Assembly (NCBI GenBank): GCA_036637375.1 | Contig: JAVWMQ010000014.1 | Location: 1-40,691, forward strand | Length of the DNA: 40,691 nucleotides | Direction: 5' to 3' | Source: JAVWMQ01 sp036637375 | GTDB taxonomy: Bacteria; Bacillota; Clostridia; Peptostreptococcales; Anaerovoracaceae | In this document: positions 33,293 to 40,691 of the stretch, piece by piece | How the letters are laid out: the number at the start of each line of letters is the position of its first letter | How positions within the stretch are numbered: position 1 is the first letter of the stretch | The notes under the pieces: generated by a model | Seen by the model: the letters and a program-made list of their open reading frames with translations, nothing else | What the model was told of the DNA's origin: nothing | Database searches by the model: none | Program-made: the position numbers and the translations under genes

Positions 33293-33798
33293 TTAGATGT
33301 ACCTACCTCTTTTATTATTTCTTCAACAATTTTATCTTGTTCTTCTGTTTGCTCCAGTTCCTTTTCCAGAACCTTTTGCGCCATCATAATAGCTAATGAG
33401 GTAATCTCACTTTTCATTTCAAGTAATGATTTCTCTTTTTCTTCTGCGATTTCTCTTCTTGCTTTTTCTTTTATGGTATTTGCTTGCACCACTGCATCTT
33501 CGATTATTTTTTTTGCTTTTTCATCTGCTTTAGATTTAGCCTCACTAATGATTTCTCTCCCCTCAATCTCAAGATTGTTAATTGATTTTTCATATTCAGC
33601 CATTTTTAAATCCGCTTTTTTGTTAATCGTTTCAGCACTATCAAAAGCATCCTTAATTGTCTCTTGACGCTTCATCATAAAGTTATGCACTTTTTCAAAA
33701 AAGAGAACTTTAAGTACAAGGAATAAAACCAAAACTGTAATTATATTAAAAAGCAAAGTCCAACTAAAACTAATTAGTGGTGCTACTCCTAATTCCAT
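33280..33798 (-). CDS. atpF: ATP synthase b subunit
   Basis: The 172-residue b subunit of Fo. One N-terminal membrane helix (about 12-32, ending VLKVLFF) is followed by a long charged coiled coil (about 40-165) forming the peripheral stalk. GAGGGAATAG lies before the ATG. The gene lies 48 nt after atpE and overlaps atpH. Confidence 0.95.
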   Translation of the reverse strand: MELGVAPLISFSWTLLFNIITVLVLFLVLKVLFFEKVHNFMMKRQETIKDAFDSAETINKKADLKMAEYEKSINNLEIEGREIISEAKSKADEKAKKIIEDAVVQANTIKEKARREIAEEKEKSLLEMKSEITSLAIMMAQKVLEKELEQTEEQDKIVEEIIKEVGTSKWQN

Positions 33799-33846
33799 GT
33801 TCTATTCCCTCCTTTCTCTCTACATATACATTATTTAATCGCGGCT

Positions 33847-34116
33847 TTATAGCATTCCTATTAATGGGTTAACAAATAATAGTACAATTGATACTATGAA
33901 GGCAAATATACCTGTTGTTTCTGTAATCGCCTGTCCAACAAGCATTGTCTTTAGTATAGCCCCTTGTGCCTCTGGCTGTCTTGCAACTGCTTCTACTGCT
34001 CTAGCTGCAGCCTGCCCCTGACCAATACCTACGCCTACTGCTGCAATACCAATTGCAATTGCTGCTCCTAGAGCTGATAATCCAAGGATGAACCCTTCTG
34101 GTGTTAATAGTGACAT
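33847..34116 (-). CDS. atpE: ATP synthase c subunit, probable Na+-binding type
   Basis: The 89-residue rotor-ring subunit with two membrane helices joined by the polar loop ARQPEAQG. The ion-binding carboxylate is E66. Q33 in the first helix and I64, T67 and T68 in the second match the Na+-coordinating pattern of Ilyobacter tartaricus (Q32, V63, E65, S66, T67), with Thr in place of Ser66. Phe71 replaces Tyr70. Proton-type c subunits lack the Gln and the Ser/Thr next to the Glu. The ring therefore probably binds Na+, consistent with an anaerobic clostridial metabolism. Confidence 0.96.
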   Translation of the reverse strand: MSLLTPEGFILGLSALGAAIAIGIAAVGVGIGQGQAAARAVEAVARQPEAQGAILKTMLVGQAITETTGIFAFIVSIVLLFVNPLIGML

Positions 34117-34152
34117 AATATACCTCCTGTTTTCTGTTAATAAAATTATGAA

Positions 34153-34908
34153 TTACTTCTTTTCTTTGTGTTCAATCTGAACTTGAGTTGTTGTAGATTC
34201 CTCTACAAAGATTTCCATTGCTACAAATACCATTGTCAGCATTGTAAAGATAAATGCCTGCAAAACTGGTTCAAATACATCAAAGAACAAGTTTGCTGGT
34301 AGCGGAATTATTACCTGAAATAATGGAACTTTTAATCCCACCTTGAAGCTTGTATATGCAAGGGCTTTAAAGATTAGAGCCATTACAATTGCTCCTCCAA
34401 AAATATTACCAAACAAACGGAATGCTAAGGATATTGGTAGGGAAATTTGTTCTACCACCTTTAATGGAAACATAAACGTATATGGTTCACACATCTCCTT
34501 TAGTTTCCCCCTTACACCGTAAGATTTAATACCTTGCCTTTGGATAATTAAAAACGTTAATATCGAAAAGGCAAATGTCATATTTATGTCTGCCGTTGCA
34601 GGTCTAAGCCCAAACAAACCAAGTCCGTTTCCAAGGATCAAGAATCCAAATACTGTACCTATATAAGGTGCATATTTAATACCTTCCTTGCCCATGGTGT
34701 CCTCAACTAAGTTATACACTTTCTCTACAATTAATTCTGCTACTATTTGCCTGCCTCTCGGGATTTTTTCCATCCTCCTAGTCAGGTAAAATGCTCCAAT
34801 TATCAGTACCACAGCAACAATGAGCCCCCAAAAGAACGTTTCTGTCAAATAGAAATGATCACCTATTTTGAGGATAATCCTTGGCCCTAAATTGGACAAA
34901 TCTTCCAT
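34153..34908 (-). CDS. atpB: ATP synthase a subunit
   Basis: The 251-residue stator subunit of Fo, with five to six membrane segments. The essential arginine is R164 in LAFRLFGNIFGG, and the last helices have the LTMVFVAMEIF pattern. It provides the half-channels for the ions carried by the c ring. GGGGGAG precedes the ATG closely. It is downstream of atpI and upstream of atpE. Confidence 0.95.
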   Translation of the reverse strand: MEDLSNLGPRIILKIGDHFYLTETFFWGLIVAVVLIIGAFYLTRRMEKIPRGRQIVAELIVEKVYNLVEDTMGKEGIKYAPYIGTVFGFLILGNGLGLFGLRPATADINMTFAFSILTFLIIQRQGIKSYGVRGKLKEMCEPYTFMFPLKVVEQISLPISLAFRLFGNIFGGAIVMALIFKALAYTSFKVGLKVPLFQVIIPLPANLFFDVFEPVLQAFIFTMLTMVFVAMEIFVEESTTTQVQIEHKEKK

Positions 34909-34952
34909 AAGTGCTCCCCCCTTTACTTAGAAATACTTATATTAGTATTATT

Positions 34953-35315
34953 TCACCTTTGTTTAATTCCAAACACATAAACTAATGCAACCTTTTGTGT
35001 AACAAATCCTATTGCAGCTGCAATTGCCATAGTGGAATTAAACTTAACGCATATAGCAAATGTGATTGCATATACAATCATTCTAATTAGAAATCCTACT
35101 ACACCAAGCCCTGGACTTTCACCTTCTATGGTCTTAAACGCCATAGAAACCAGCAGTGTAAAGTTCAATATCGTTACAACTGTGCCGATTGCCATACCAA
35201 TGGCGAAATATCCATTAAGTCCCAAGAATGGTAGTGATAGCATTTCAAAAATAACTGCCACGATTACTGTGTGTATCGCCATATCTTTGTTTAGCGATTT
35301 CATTTCTTTATCCAC
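34953..35315 (-). CDS. atpI: ATP synthase I-type membrane protein
   Basis: A 120-residue protein with four hydrophobic segments, first in the atp operon; AtpI-type proteins help c-ring assembly or Mg/ion supply. I start at GTG 35315 because GGGGGAG lies 7 nt upstream; the frame is open to 35354, but that extension has no ribosome site. There is only a 51-nt gap to the MATE gene upstream and I see no clear promoter there, so the operon may be read from the preceding genes. Confidence 0.8.
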   Translation of the reverse strand: MDKEMKSLNKDMAIHTVIVAVIFEMLSLPFLGLNGYFAIGMAIGTVVTILNFTLLVSMAFKTIEGESPGLGVVGFLIRMIVYAITFAICVKFNSTMAIAAAIGFVTQKVALVYVFGIKQR

Positions 35316-35366
35316 GATTATACTCCCCCAAATATAAAAAGTAAAGTGTCCCACACATTCTGCTCT

Positions 35367-36728
35367 TTAGTCAGAAACCACGTTATTTACCCACTTCTTT
35401 GATACAAAGCGTTTAAATAATATTATACCTTTTACCAATTCTTCACTTTTAACGAAAAGCACCACAATATAAATTGGAAGCTCAAATACAAGTGCCATAA
35501 TTGCGGCAATGGGAACCCCAATTAGCCACACAGTACACCCTTCACAAATCATTGCAAATTTTGTATCTCCACCACATCTTAATACCCCCGTAATACACAT
35601 GCTGTCAAATACATTTAATGCCATTGTTATACCAAATACAAGCAATATAAGCTTAGCTGTTCTCGCACCTGCTGGTGTGAAACCAAATAATCCTATTAAA
35701 GGTGGTGAAATCAATATTAAAAGTAATCCTGCAACAAACCCAACAAATATACCGATTTTAAGCAGTTTCTTTGCTAGTATGTATGCTTCATCAAGTTTAC
35801 CTTCTCCTAATTTTTGTCCCACCAAAATTAATATAGCATCGCCAACACTAAAAGCTGCCAAGCAAAACATTTGATTAATAGTTGAACTTGCCTGAACCGC
35901 AGCAAACTGAGTTACTCCTGTCCTCGCATAAATTGCAGCATAACATGCAGTTCCCATTCCCCAAACGCCTTCATTAATTGTTGTCGGTATGGCATTTTTT
36001 AATACCTTAATAACTAATACCATATTCCAGCCAAAATAATCTTTGATTGTTCCTGCAATAACATTCTTTTTTACAAAAACAATAATCAGAATTGTAACAC
36101 ACTCAAACCCTCTGCTAAAAACAGTGGCTAAAGCAGCTCCAACAACCCCAAGTTTAGGTGCTCCAAAATGCCCAAAGATAAGCAAATAATTTAGCACCGT
36201 ATTAATTGTAAACGAAGAAACACTTATATATAAAGGGATATGCGTCTGGTGTGTAGCTCTAAGTGCTGTCGAAAATGGCACTGTAACTGCCAAAAACAAG
36301 AAGCAACCTGAACCTACCCTGACATAGTCCTTACCAATATCAATAACTTCGTTTATATCAGTAAAAATTCTAAGTACATATTCTGGAAAAAAAGCAGATG
36401 CGATAAAAAACAAAATACCGATAGCCATACACGATGTTATGGTAAATCCTGTCGTTTTTTTGATACTATCAACATCTTGTGCTCCCCAATACTGAGCAAA
36501 AAATGTTGAGCATCCACTAGTAAATCCAAACAGTAACATCCAAAATATAAAGAAAATCTGAACAGATACGCCAACCGCTGCCAGCTCTGTTTCTCCAAGA
36601 CTTCCTACCATTAAATTATCCACAAAATTCAAAGAAGAGCCTATCAAACCTTGTAAGGCGATAGGCACTGCTATTGTCAAAAGTTTTTTGTACAAATGTT
36701 TATTATTCTCAATTCTCTCTAAACTCAT
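35367..36728 (-). CDS. MATE-family multidrug/cation exporter
   Basis: A 453-residue membrane protein with 12 segments. The N-terminal half carries the MATE pattern: PIALQGLIGSSLNFVDNLMV, GETELAAVGVSVQIFF and GCSTFFAQYWGAQD. It exports organic cations or drugs by Na+ or H+ antiport. It is 12 nt downstream of the dCMP deaminase gene and probably co-transcribed with it. The stop lies 51 nt before atpI. Confidence 0.92.
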   Translation of the reverse strand: MSLERIENNKHLYKKLLTIAVPIALQGLIGSSLNFVDNLMVGSLGETELAAVGVSVQIFFIFWMLLFGFTSGCSTFFAQYWGAQDVDSIKKTTGFTITSCMAIGILFFIASAFFPEYVLRIFTDINEVIDIGKDYVRVGSGCFLFLAVTVPFSTALRATHQTHIPLYISVSSFTINTVLNYLLIFGHFGAPKLGVVGAALATVFSRGFECVTILIIVFVKKNVIAGTIKDYFGWNMVLVIKVLKNAIPTTINEGVWGMGTACYAAIYARTGVTQFAAVQASSTINQMFCLAAFSVGDAILILVGQKLGEGKLDEAYILAKKLLKIGIFVGFVAGLLLILISPPLIGLFGFTPAGARTAKLILLVFGITMALNVFDSMCITGVLRCGGDTKFAMICEGCTVWLIGVPIAAIMALVFELPIYIVVLFVKSEELVKGIILFKRFVSKKWVNNVVSD

Positions 36729-36740
36729 TAATTCTCCGTT

Positions 36741-37196
36741 TTATTTCTTTGGGTCAAGCATTACTATCTTTAGCCCTGCTTCACCTAGCATTACTTCGCT
36801 AAGTTCGTCTGGATAGCCCTCTTTGACCACTATTCTCCTAATACCTGCATTTATAATCATCTTTGCGCAAATAATACAAGGCTGATGAGTTACATAAATT
36901 GTTCCACCCTCAACACTTTGCCCTAATGTGGCTGCCTGTATTATAGCGTTTTGTTCTGCGTGAAGTGCTCTACAAAGTTCATGTCGTTCGCCTGATGGTA
37001 CACCAAGTTTTTGTCTAATACAACCACTCTGCTCGCCACAGTGGGGAACGCCCTTTGGCGCACCATTATATCCTGTTGCTATGATGTGTTTGTCTTTTAC
37101 AATAATTGCTCCAACTTGTCGCCTTAGGCAAGTTGATCTTGTTGAAGTCAACTCTGCCATCTTCATGAAATATTCGTCCCAGCTTGGTCTTTTCAT
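36741..37196 (-). CDS. dCMP deaminase / ComEB-like zinc deaminase
   Basis: A 151-residue cytidine-deaminase-fold enzyme. The zinc site is H79-A-E81 (HAEQN) with C107 and C110 (PCIIC); E81 is the proton shuttle. The insertion with C53, C59 and H72 is typical of dCMP deaminases with an extra zinc site. The probable reaction is dCMP to dUMP for thymidylate supply; ComEB is the Bacillus name. It lies between truA and the MATE gene, 23 nt after truA. Confidence 0.92.
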   Translation of the reverse strand: MKRPSWDEYFMKMAELTSTRSTCLRRQVGAIIVKDKHIIATGYNGAPKGVPHCGEQSGCIRQKLGVPSGERHELCRALHAEQNAIIQAATLGQSVEGGTIYVTHQPCIICAKMIINAGIRRIVVKEGYPDELSEVMLGEAGLKIVMLDPKK

Positions 37197-37219
37197 TTTG
37201 ATTCCTCCAATTAAAAATA

Positions 37220-37960
37220 TTAGTAATATATTTCAACAAGGTATAGTCCATTTGGTGGTGCAGTATGACCTGCTCTCCCTCTGTCCTTGCTATTTATTAT
37301 ATCTACTAGGCTGTCTGCATTAATCTTGCCAAGTCCAACATCAACTAGTGTTCCTGTGATAATCCTCACCATATTGTAGAGAAATCCATCACCTTTAACA
37401 TATAGGAGAATATCATCTCCTTCTTTTTTTAGTTCTAAGCTGTAGATCGTTCTAACTGTGCTCTCACGAACATCACCTCCAGCCGCCTCAAAGCATTTAA
37501 AATCATGTGTACCTACAATATGCTTTGCAGCTGCCTTCATCGCCTCAAAATCAAGGGATGAAGTTACTGTGTATTTGTAATTCCTGTCAAAAGGATCTTT
37601 ATATCGCTTATTTGCGATTTTATATAAATAGGTTTTACCCTTTGAATCATATCTAGCATGAAAATCAATAGGTACTTCCTCAACCTCTTTAATTCTAACT
37701 GCACCGTCCATCAAATTATTGGCTGCAAACATTATCCTATCTGTAGGAATACCAAACTCGCCCTTAAAGCTTGCCCTCTGCCCGTAAGCATGAACACCAG
37801 CATCAGTGCGACTAGTTCCATTAATTAATACATCCTGTTTGCACAAAATCGAAAGTACACGCTCAACCTCCCTTTGGACTGTCGGCACATTAGGTTGCCG
37901 TTGCCATCCAAAGAAATTTGTTCCATCATATTCTATTGTCAAAAGAATATTTCTCTCCAT
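37220..37960 (-). CDS. truA: tRNA pseudouridine(38-40) synthase
   Basis: Forms pseudouridine at positions 38-40 of the tRNA anticodon arm. The 246-residue protein has the catalytic D53 in SRTDAGVHAYGQ, the N-terminal LTIEYDGTNFFGWQRQP motif and the C-terminal FLYNMVRIITGTLVDVG. The length is normal. It lies 2 nt after yhbY and 23 nt before the deaminase gene, so coupled translation is likely. Confidence 0.97.
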   Translation of the reverse strand: MERNILLTIEYDGTNFFGWQRQPNVPTVQREVERVLSILCKQDVLINGTSRTDAGVHAYGQRASFKGEFGIPTDRIMFAANNLMDGAVRIKEVEEVPIDFHARYDSKGKTYLYKIANKRYKDPFDRNYKYTVTSSLDFEAMKAAAKHIVGTHDFKCFEAAGGDVRESTVRTIYSLELKKEGDDILLYVKGDGFLYNMVRIITGTLVDVGLGKINADSLVDIINSKDRGRAGHTAPPNGLYLVEIYY

Positions 37961-37962
37961 AG

Positions 37963-38259
37963 TTATTTCCTCGGTAGTTCAATTGTCTTGTGGTCTTTTG
38001 ACTCCTTATATAAAGTAAATTTACGTCCTATTGCCTGTACAAATTCCGCTTCTAACTCAACTGCTAGTTCATTTGCAACTTCCTTAGCGCTAAGGTCACA
38101 GCCTTCTTGAAGCTTAACCTTAACTAATTCTCTGTTTTCAAAGCCTATTAGCAATTCCTTTTTGATGTTTTCAGTAAGCCCAGACTTGCCAAGCATAACT
38201 GTAGGATCAAGGTCGTGAGCTAATTTCTTTAAATAACTTCTCTGCTTACCTGTTAACAT
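37963..38259 (-). CDS. yhbY: CRM-domain RNA-binding protein YhbY
   Basis: A 98-residue single CRM (CRS1-YhbY) domain, associated with the large ribosomal subunit precursor in other bacteria. It shows LTGKQRSYLKKLAHDLDPTV, then LGKSGLTENIKKELLIGF, and a late AVGRK-like stretch (VQAIGRKFTLYK). The position with truA fits an RNA-metabolism cluster. Confidence 0.93.
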   Translation of the reverse strand: MLTGKQRSYLKKLAHDLDPTVMLGKSGLTENIKKELLIGFENRELVKVKLQEGCDLSAKEVANELAVELEAEFVQAIGRKFTLYKESKDHKTIELPRK

Positions 38260-38271
38260 ATTTTAATTCTC

Positions 38272-38922
38272 CTATCTTATTGTTTCTATAAAAACAATTC
38301 CTAAATAAATTATCGTCAATATTGATATAAATGGCACAATGCCTATTTGTTTCTTTTTGCGTTTCAATCTTTCGCTTGAATAAAGCAAGTATGCAATACA
38401 TCCTATTGTAATTACCCACAATATCCCTTTTGTACCCATGATTAACCCACAAATTCCTCCTAGCGGAACCAAGGTGTAATCTACACCCTTTTTTAGCAAA
38501 AGTGGTATGGTCAAAATCACTAATGACGTTACAATTCCAATTGCCATAGCAATGAACATATCCCTCACATTTGTGTGAAATGGCACAAAGGAAACTGCGC
38601 TAAGCCCAAGTAGCCAAAAAAGCTGGTTTGGCACAGTCTGATATTTCTTGCTACCTATGGTAATTTCAAGCAAAATGAACATTGTAATAACAGCTGATAA
38701 GGCATAATGCCAGTTTTTGACACCAAGATATATCCCTACTATGATAAAAAACATGGAAAAAACGTATTTCCATGGATAGCTGTTTATTCTCTGTCTGTCC
38801 TCTTTGTCTTTAATATTGAGCCACGAAGGTGGTATATGATTGAAACCATATACCGCTCCGTTACCCAAAAATATTCCTAAAATTATAGCCCCTGCCATAA
38901 TTAACAAAAGCTTTATTAACAT
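38272..38922 (-). CDS. integral membrane protein, possibly a degenerate prepilin peptidase-like protein
   Basis: A 216-residue protein with seven or so hydrophobic segments. It starts MLIKLLLIMAGAIILGIFLG and has GFNHIPPSW, VPNQLFW and GVDYTLVPLGGICGLIMG. The last two loosely recall the two catalytic-aspartate motifs of type IV prepilin peptidases, but only one Asp is present in an expected place, so activity is doubtful. The family is not firmly assigned. It sits between glnS and yhbY on the same strand with 12-27 nt gaps. Confidence 0.6.
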   Translation of the reverse strand: MLIKLLLIMAGAIILGIFLGNGAVYGFNHIPPSWLNIKDKEDRQRINSYPWKYVFSMFFIIVGIYLGVKNWHYALSAVITMFILLEITIGSKKYQTVPNQLFWLLGLSAVSFVPFHTNVRDMFIAMAIGIVTSLVILTIPLLLKKGVDYTLVPLGGICGLIMGTKGILWVITIGCIAYLLYSSERLKRKKKQIGIVPFISILTIIYLGIVFIETIR

Positions 38923-38949
38923 TTTTTTGCCCTTCTTAGTCTAAAGCAT

Positions 38950-40596
38950 TTATTTAACTTTAAATGAACTCTTTAGCCCAACAATGCTGTTAAACACTTT
39001 TTCATTCTCTGTTGATAGCTTAGAATCTGCAATATAATAACCATGTCTAAAGAACTGATAGCGTTCGCCTTGAGAAGCTTCACCAATTGCAGGCTCAGCA
39101 TAACACTCTATTTCCTTAACTGAATTAGGATTCAAAATGTTTTCCCCGTTTTCGTCCTCTACCATTAGGTAGTCGTATTCTCTAACTTTGATTTTTACTG
39201 CTGTTTTTGCATCTACCCAGTGAATAGTACCCTTAACCTTACGCCCTTCAAATCCGCTTCCAGATCTAGTTGCTTCATCGTAAGTACAGTGAAGTTCCTT
39301 AATAGTACCATCTTCGTTTTTGATAATATCATTACAAGTAATGAAATATGCACCTTTAAATCTAACTTCGTTGCCCTTAAATAGTCTGAAATATTTTTTG
39401 ACTGGAACTTCCATAAAGTCTGCTCCATCAACATAAAGTTCTCTACTAAACGGAACCATTCTGTTACCTAGTTCTGGTAGATTTCTGCTGTTTTCCATTT
39501 CCATTTCTTCTGACATATTTTCATCATAGTTTGTAATTACAACCTTGATTGGATCAAATATTACATTTCTGCTTTGAACCTTATCTTGTAAATCTTCTCT
39601 AACGCAATGTTCAAGTAAGCTAACATCTACCAAGCTGTTTGCCTTAGAAACACCAATTCTGTCGCAAAAATCTCTTATTGCTTCTGGTGTATAGCCTCTA
39701 CGTCTAAGCCCTGCAATTGTCGGCATTCTAGGGTCATCCCATCCATCAACAAATCCATCATCAACAAGTGCCTTTAGATGTCTTTTGCTCATAACTGTGT
39801 TTGTAATGTTTAGTCTTGCAAATTCTATCTGCTGTGGTGGAGTTTGCCATCTGCCAAGTTCATTAATAGTCCAATCATAAAGTGGTCTATGATCTTCAAA
39901 TTCAAGTGTACAAATAGAGTGAGTAATTCCTTCTATTGCATCCTCAATTGGATGAGCAAAGTCATACATAGGGTAAATACACCATTTGTCCCCTGTATTA
40001 TGGTGACTTGCATGGGCAATTCTATATATAACAGGATCTCTCATGTTCATATTTGGAGATGCCATATTTATTTTTGCACGAAGAACCTTGCTTCCATCTT
40101 CATACTTGCCATCTTTCATTTCTTCAAAAAGTTTAAGGTTTTCCTCAACTGTTCTGTTTCTATATGGACTTTCCTTACCTGGCTCCTTTAGAGTTCCTCT
40201 GTATTCTCTCATTTCTTCAAAAGATAAATCGCAAACAAACGCTTTACCTTCCTTAATTAATTGCACTGCGCAATCATACATTTCATCAAAATAGTCTGAT
40301 GCCCAAAGTCTGTTATCCCACTGGAAGCCTAACCATTTAACATCCTCTTCAATTGAATCTACATACTCAATATCCTCTTTTACAGGATTTGTGTCATCAT
40401 ACCTTAGATTGCACATACCGCCATACTTAGCCGCTGTACTAAAATTTAAGCAAATTGATTTTGCATGACCTATATGCAAATATCCATTTGGCTCTGGTGG
40501 GAATCTAGTGTGGACTTTATCTCCATACTTTTGACTCTCTAAGTCCTTATCTATTATGTTATGGATAAAATTTGATACTTTTATTTCTTCTGACAT
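38950..40596 (-). CDS. glnS: glutaminyl-tRNA synthetase
   Basis: Charges tRNA-Gln with glutamine. The 548-residue class I enzyme has HIGH at 41-44 and MSKR at 269-272, the ATP-binding signatures. RFPPEPNGYLHIGHAK, the CNLRYDDTNP stretch and the C-terminal anticodon-binding beta-barrels (from about 340, with TIHWVDAKTAVKI) identify GlnRS rather than GluRS. Direct GlnRS charging is less common in Firmicutes, where GatCAB is the usual route, but occurs in several anaerobic Clostridia. The start follows GGAGG, and a promoter is at 40632-40661. No T-box is visible in the leader. Confidence 0.96.
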   Translation of the reverse strand: MSEEIKVSNFIHNIIDKDLESQKYGDKVHTRFPPEPNGYLHIGHAKSICLNFSTAAKYGGMCNLRYDDTNPVKEDIEYVDSIEEDVKWLGFQWDNRLWASDYFDEMYDCAVQLIKEGKAFVCDLSFEEMREYRGTLKEPGKESPYRNRTVEENLKLFEEMKDGKYEDGSKVLRAKINMASPNMNMRDPVIYRIAHASHHNTGDKWCIYPMYDFAHPIEDAIEGITHSICTLEFEDHRPLYDWTINELGRWQTPPQQIEFARLNITNTVMSKRHLKALVDDGFVDGWDDPRMPTIAGLRRRGYTPEAIRDFCDRIGVSKANSLVDVSLLEHCVREDLQDKVQSRNVIFDPIKVVITNYDENMSEEMEMENSRNLPELGNRMVPFSRELYVDGADFMEVPVKKYFRLFKGNEVRFKGAYFITCNDIIKNEDGTIKELHCTYDEATRSGSGFEGRKVKGTIHWVDAKTAVKIKVREYDYLMVEDENGENILNPNSVKEIECYAEPAIGEASQGERYQFFRHGYYIADSKLSTENEKVFNSIVGLKSSFKVK

Positions 40597-40631
40597 TAAT
40601 CGTTCCTCCGTACACTTTATTTTAATGCTTT

Positions 40632-40661
40632 ATTATATCACAGTTTTGGGGATTTGAGCAA
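40632..40661 (-). promoter_or_regulatory. promoter of glnS and probably downstream genes
   Basis: Minus strand: TTGCTC (40661-40656), 18 bp, TATAAT (40637-40632), 35 bp before the glnS start codon. The genes down to MATE follow with gaps under 30 nt and no terminator seen. Confidence 0.72.
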
Positions 40662-40691
40662 TATTATAATGTTAGATAAGTACCCAAAGAA

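Noticed and set aside
40597..40661. T-box leader before glnS.
   Set aside because: The promoter lies 35 bp from the start codon, leaving no room for a T-box.
1..40691. CRISPR arrays, tRNA and rRNA genes.
   Set aside because: No regular repeat-spacer pattern and no tRNA T-loop or rRNA-like conserved stretch was found on reading both strands.

Overview
The window comes from a low-GC, anaerobic-type Firmicute, most likely a Clostridia/Eubacteriales member. The evidence is AT-rich DNA, strong AGGAGG-type ribosome sites, canonical sigma-A promoters, a TM1266-type hydrogenase regulator, an EFR1-type flavodoxin-ferredoxin protein, FeoAB, and an F1Fo ATP synthase whose c subunit carries a sodium-type ion site. 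I cannot name the genus. No rRNA, tRNA or CRISPR array was seen.

Layout. 25-3036 (minus): an amidohydrolase and an APC amino acid permease, abutting. 3418-4710 (plus): a CPA1-type cation/proton antiporter behind a textbook promoter. 4789-6053 (minus): a secreted protein with a possible C/H/E triad and a small membrane protein. 6054-8015 has no intact gene. It is a graveyard of gene fragments, including an ISL3 transposase piece, bounded by a 15-bp direct repeat whose right copy is the 3' end of guaA. I read it as a decayed element in the guaA integration hotspot. 8016-11191 (minus): guaA and guaB. 11291-12028 (minus): flavodoxin-ferredoxin protein. 12181-14390 (plus): metY-metA, the O-acetylhomoserine route to methionine; MetA has the Glu111 expected for acetyl-CoA use. 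14516-18182 (plus): a TetR regulator with two palindromic operators on its own promoter, then an MFS exporter and four small membrane or anchored proteins. 18247-18972 (plus): a CPBP protease.

19023-21549 (minus): a VanRS/PhoBR-like two-component system with a perfect tandem 11-bp repeat upstream. 21695-24829 (minus): feoA-feoB-phzF; the FeoB G domain lacks the P-loop lysine and the DxxG aspartate. 25095-26285 (plus): an F420-0:glutamate ligase-like protein. 26347-27126 (minus): a c-di-GMP-I riboswitch with its own promoter and terminator ahead of a secreted zinc protease that matches the anthrax lethal factor/PPEP-1 active-site pattern. 27270-35315 (minus): the complete ATP synthase operon atpIBEFHAGDC, continued by a TM1266-like regulator and an orphan substrate-binding lipoprotein through 1-nt overlaps. 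35367-40596 (minus): MATE exporter, dCMP deaminase, truA, yhbY, a membrane protein and glnS, closely packed behind a glnS promoter.

The most interesting item is the riboswitch-protease unit. In Clostridioides difficile a c-di-GMP-I riboswitch controls the PPEP-1 protease that releases surface adhesins, and this window appears to hold an analogous but divergent unit. Next are the altered FeoB G domain, the regulator and lipoprotein tail on the ATP synthase operon, and the remnant element at guaA.
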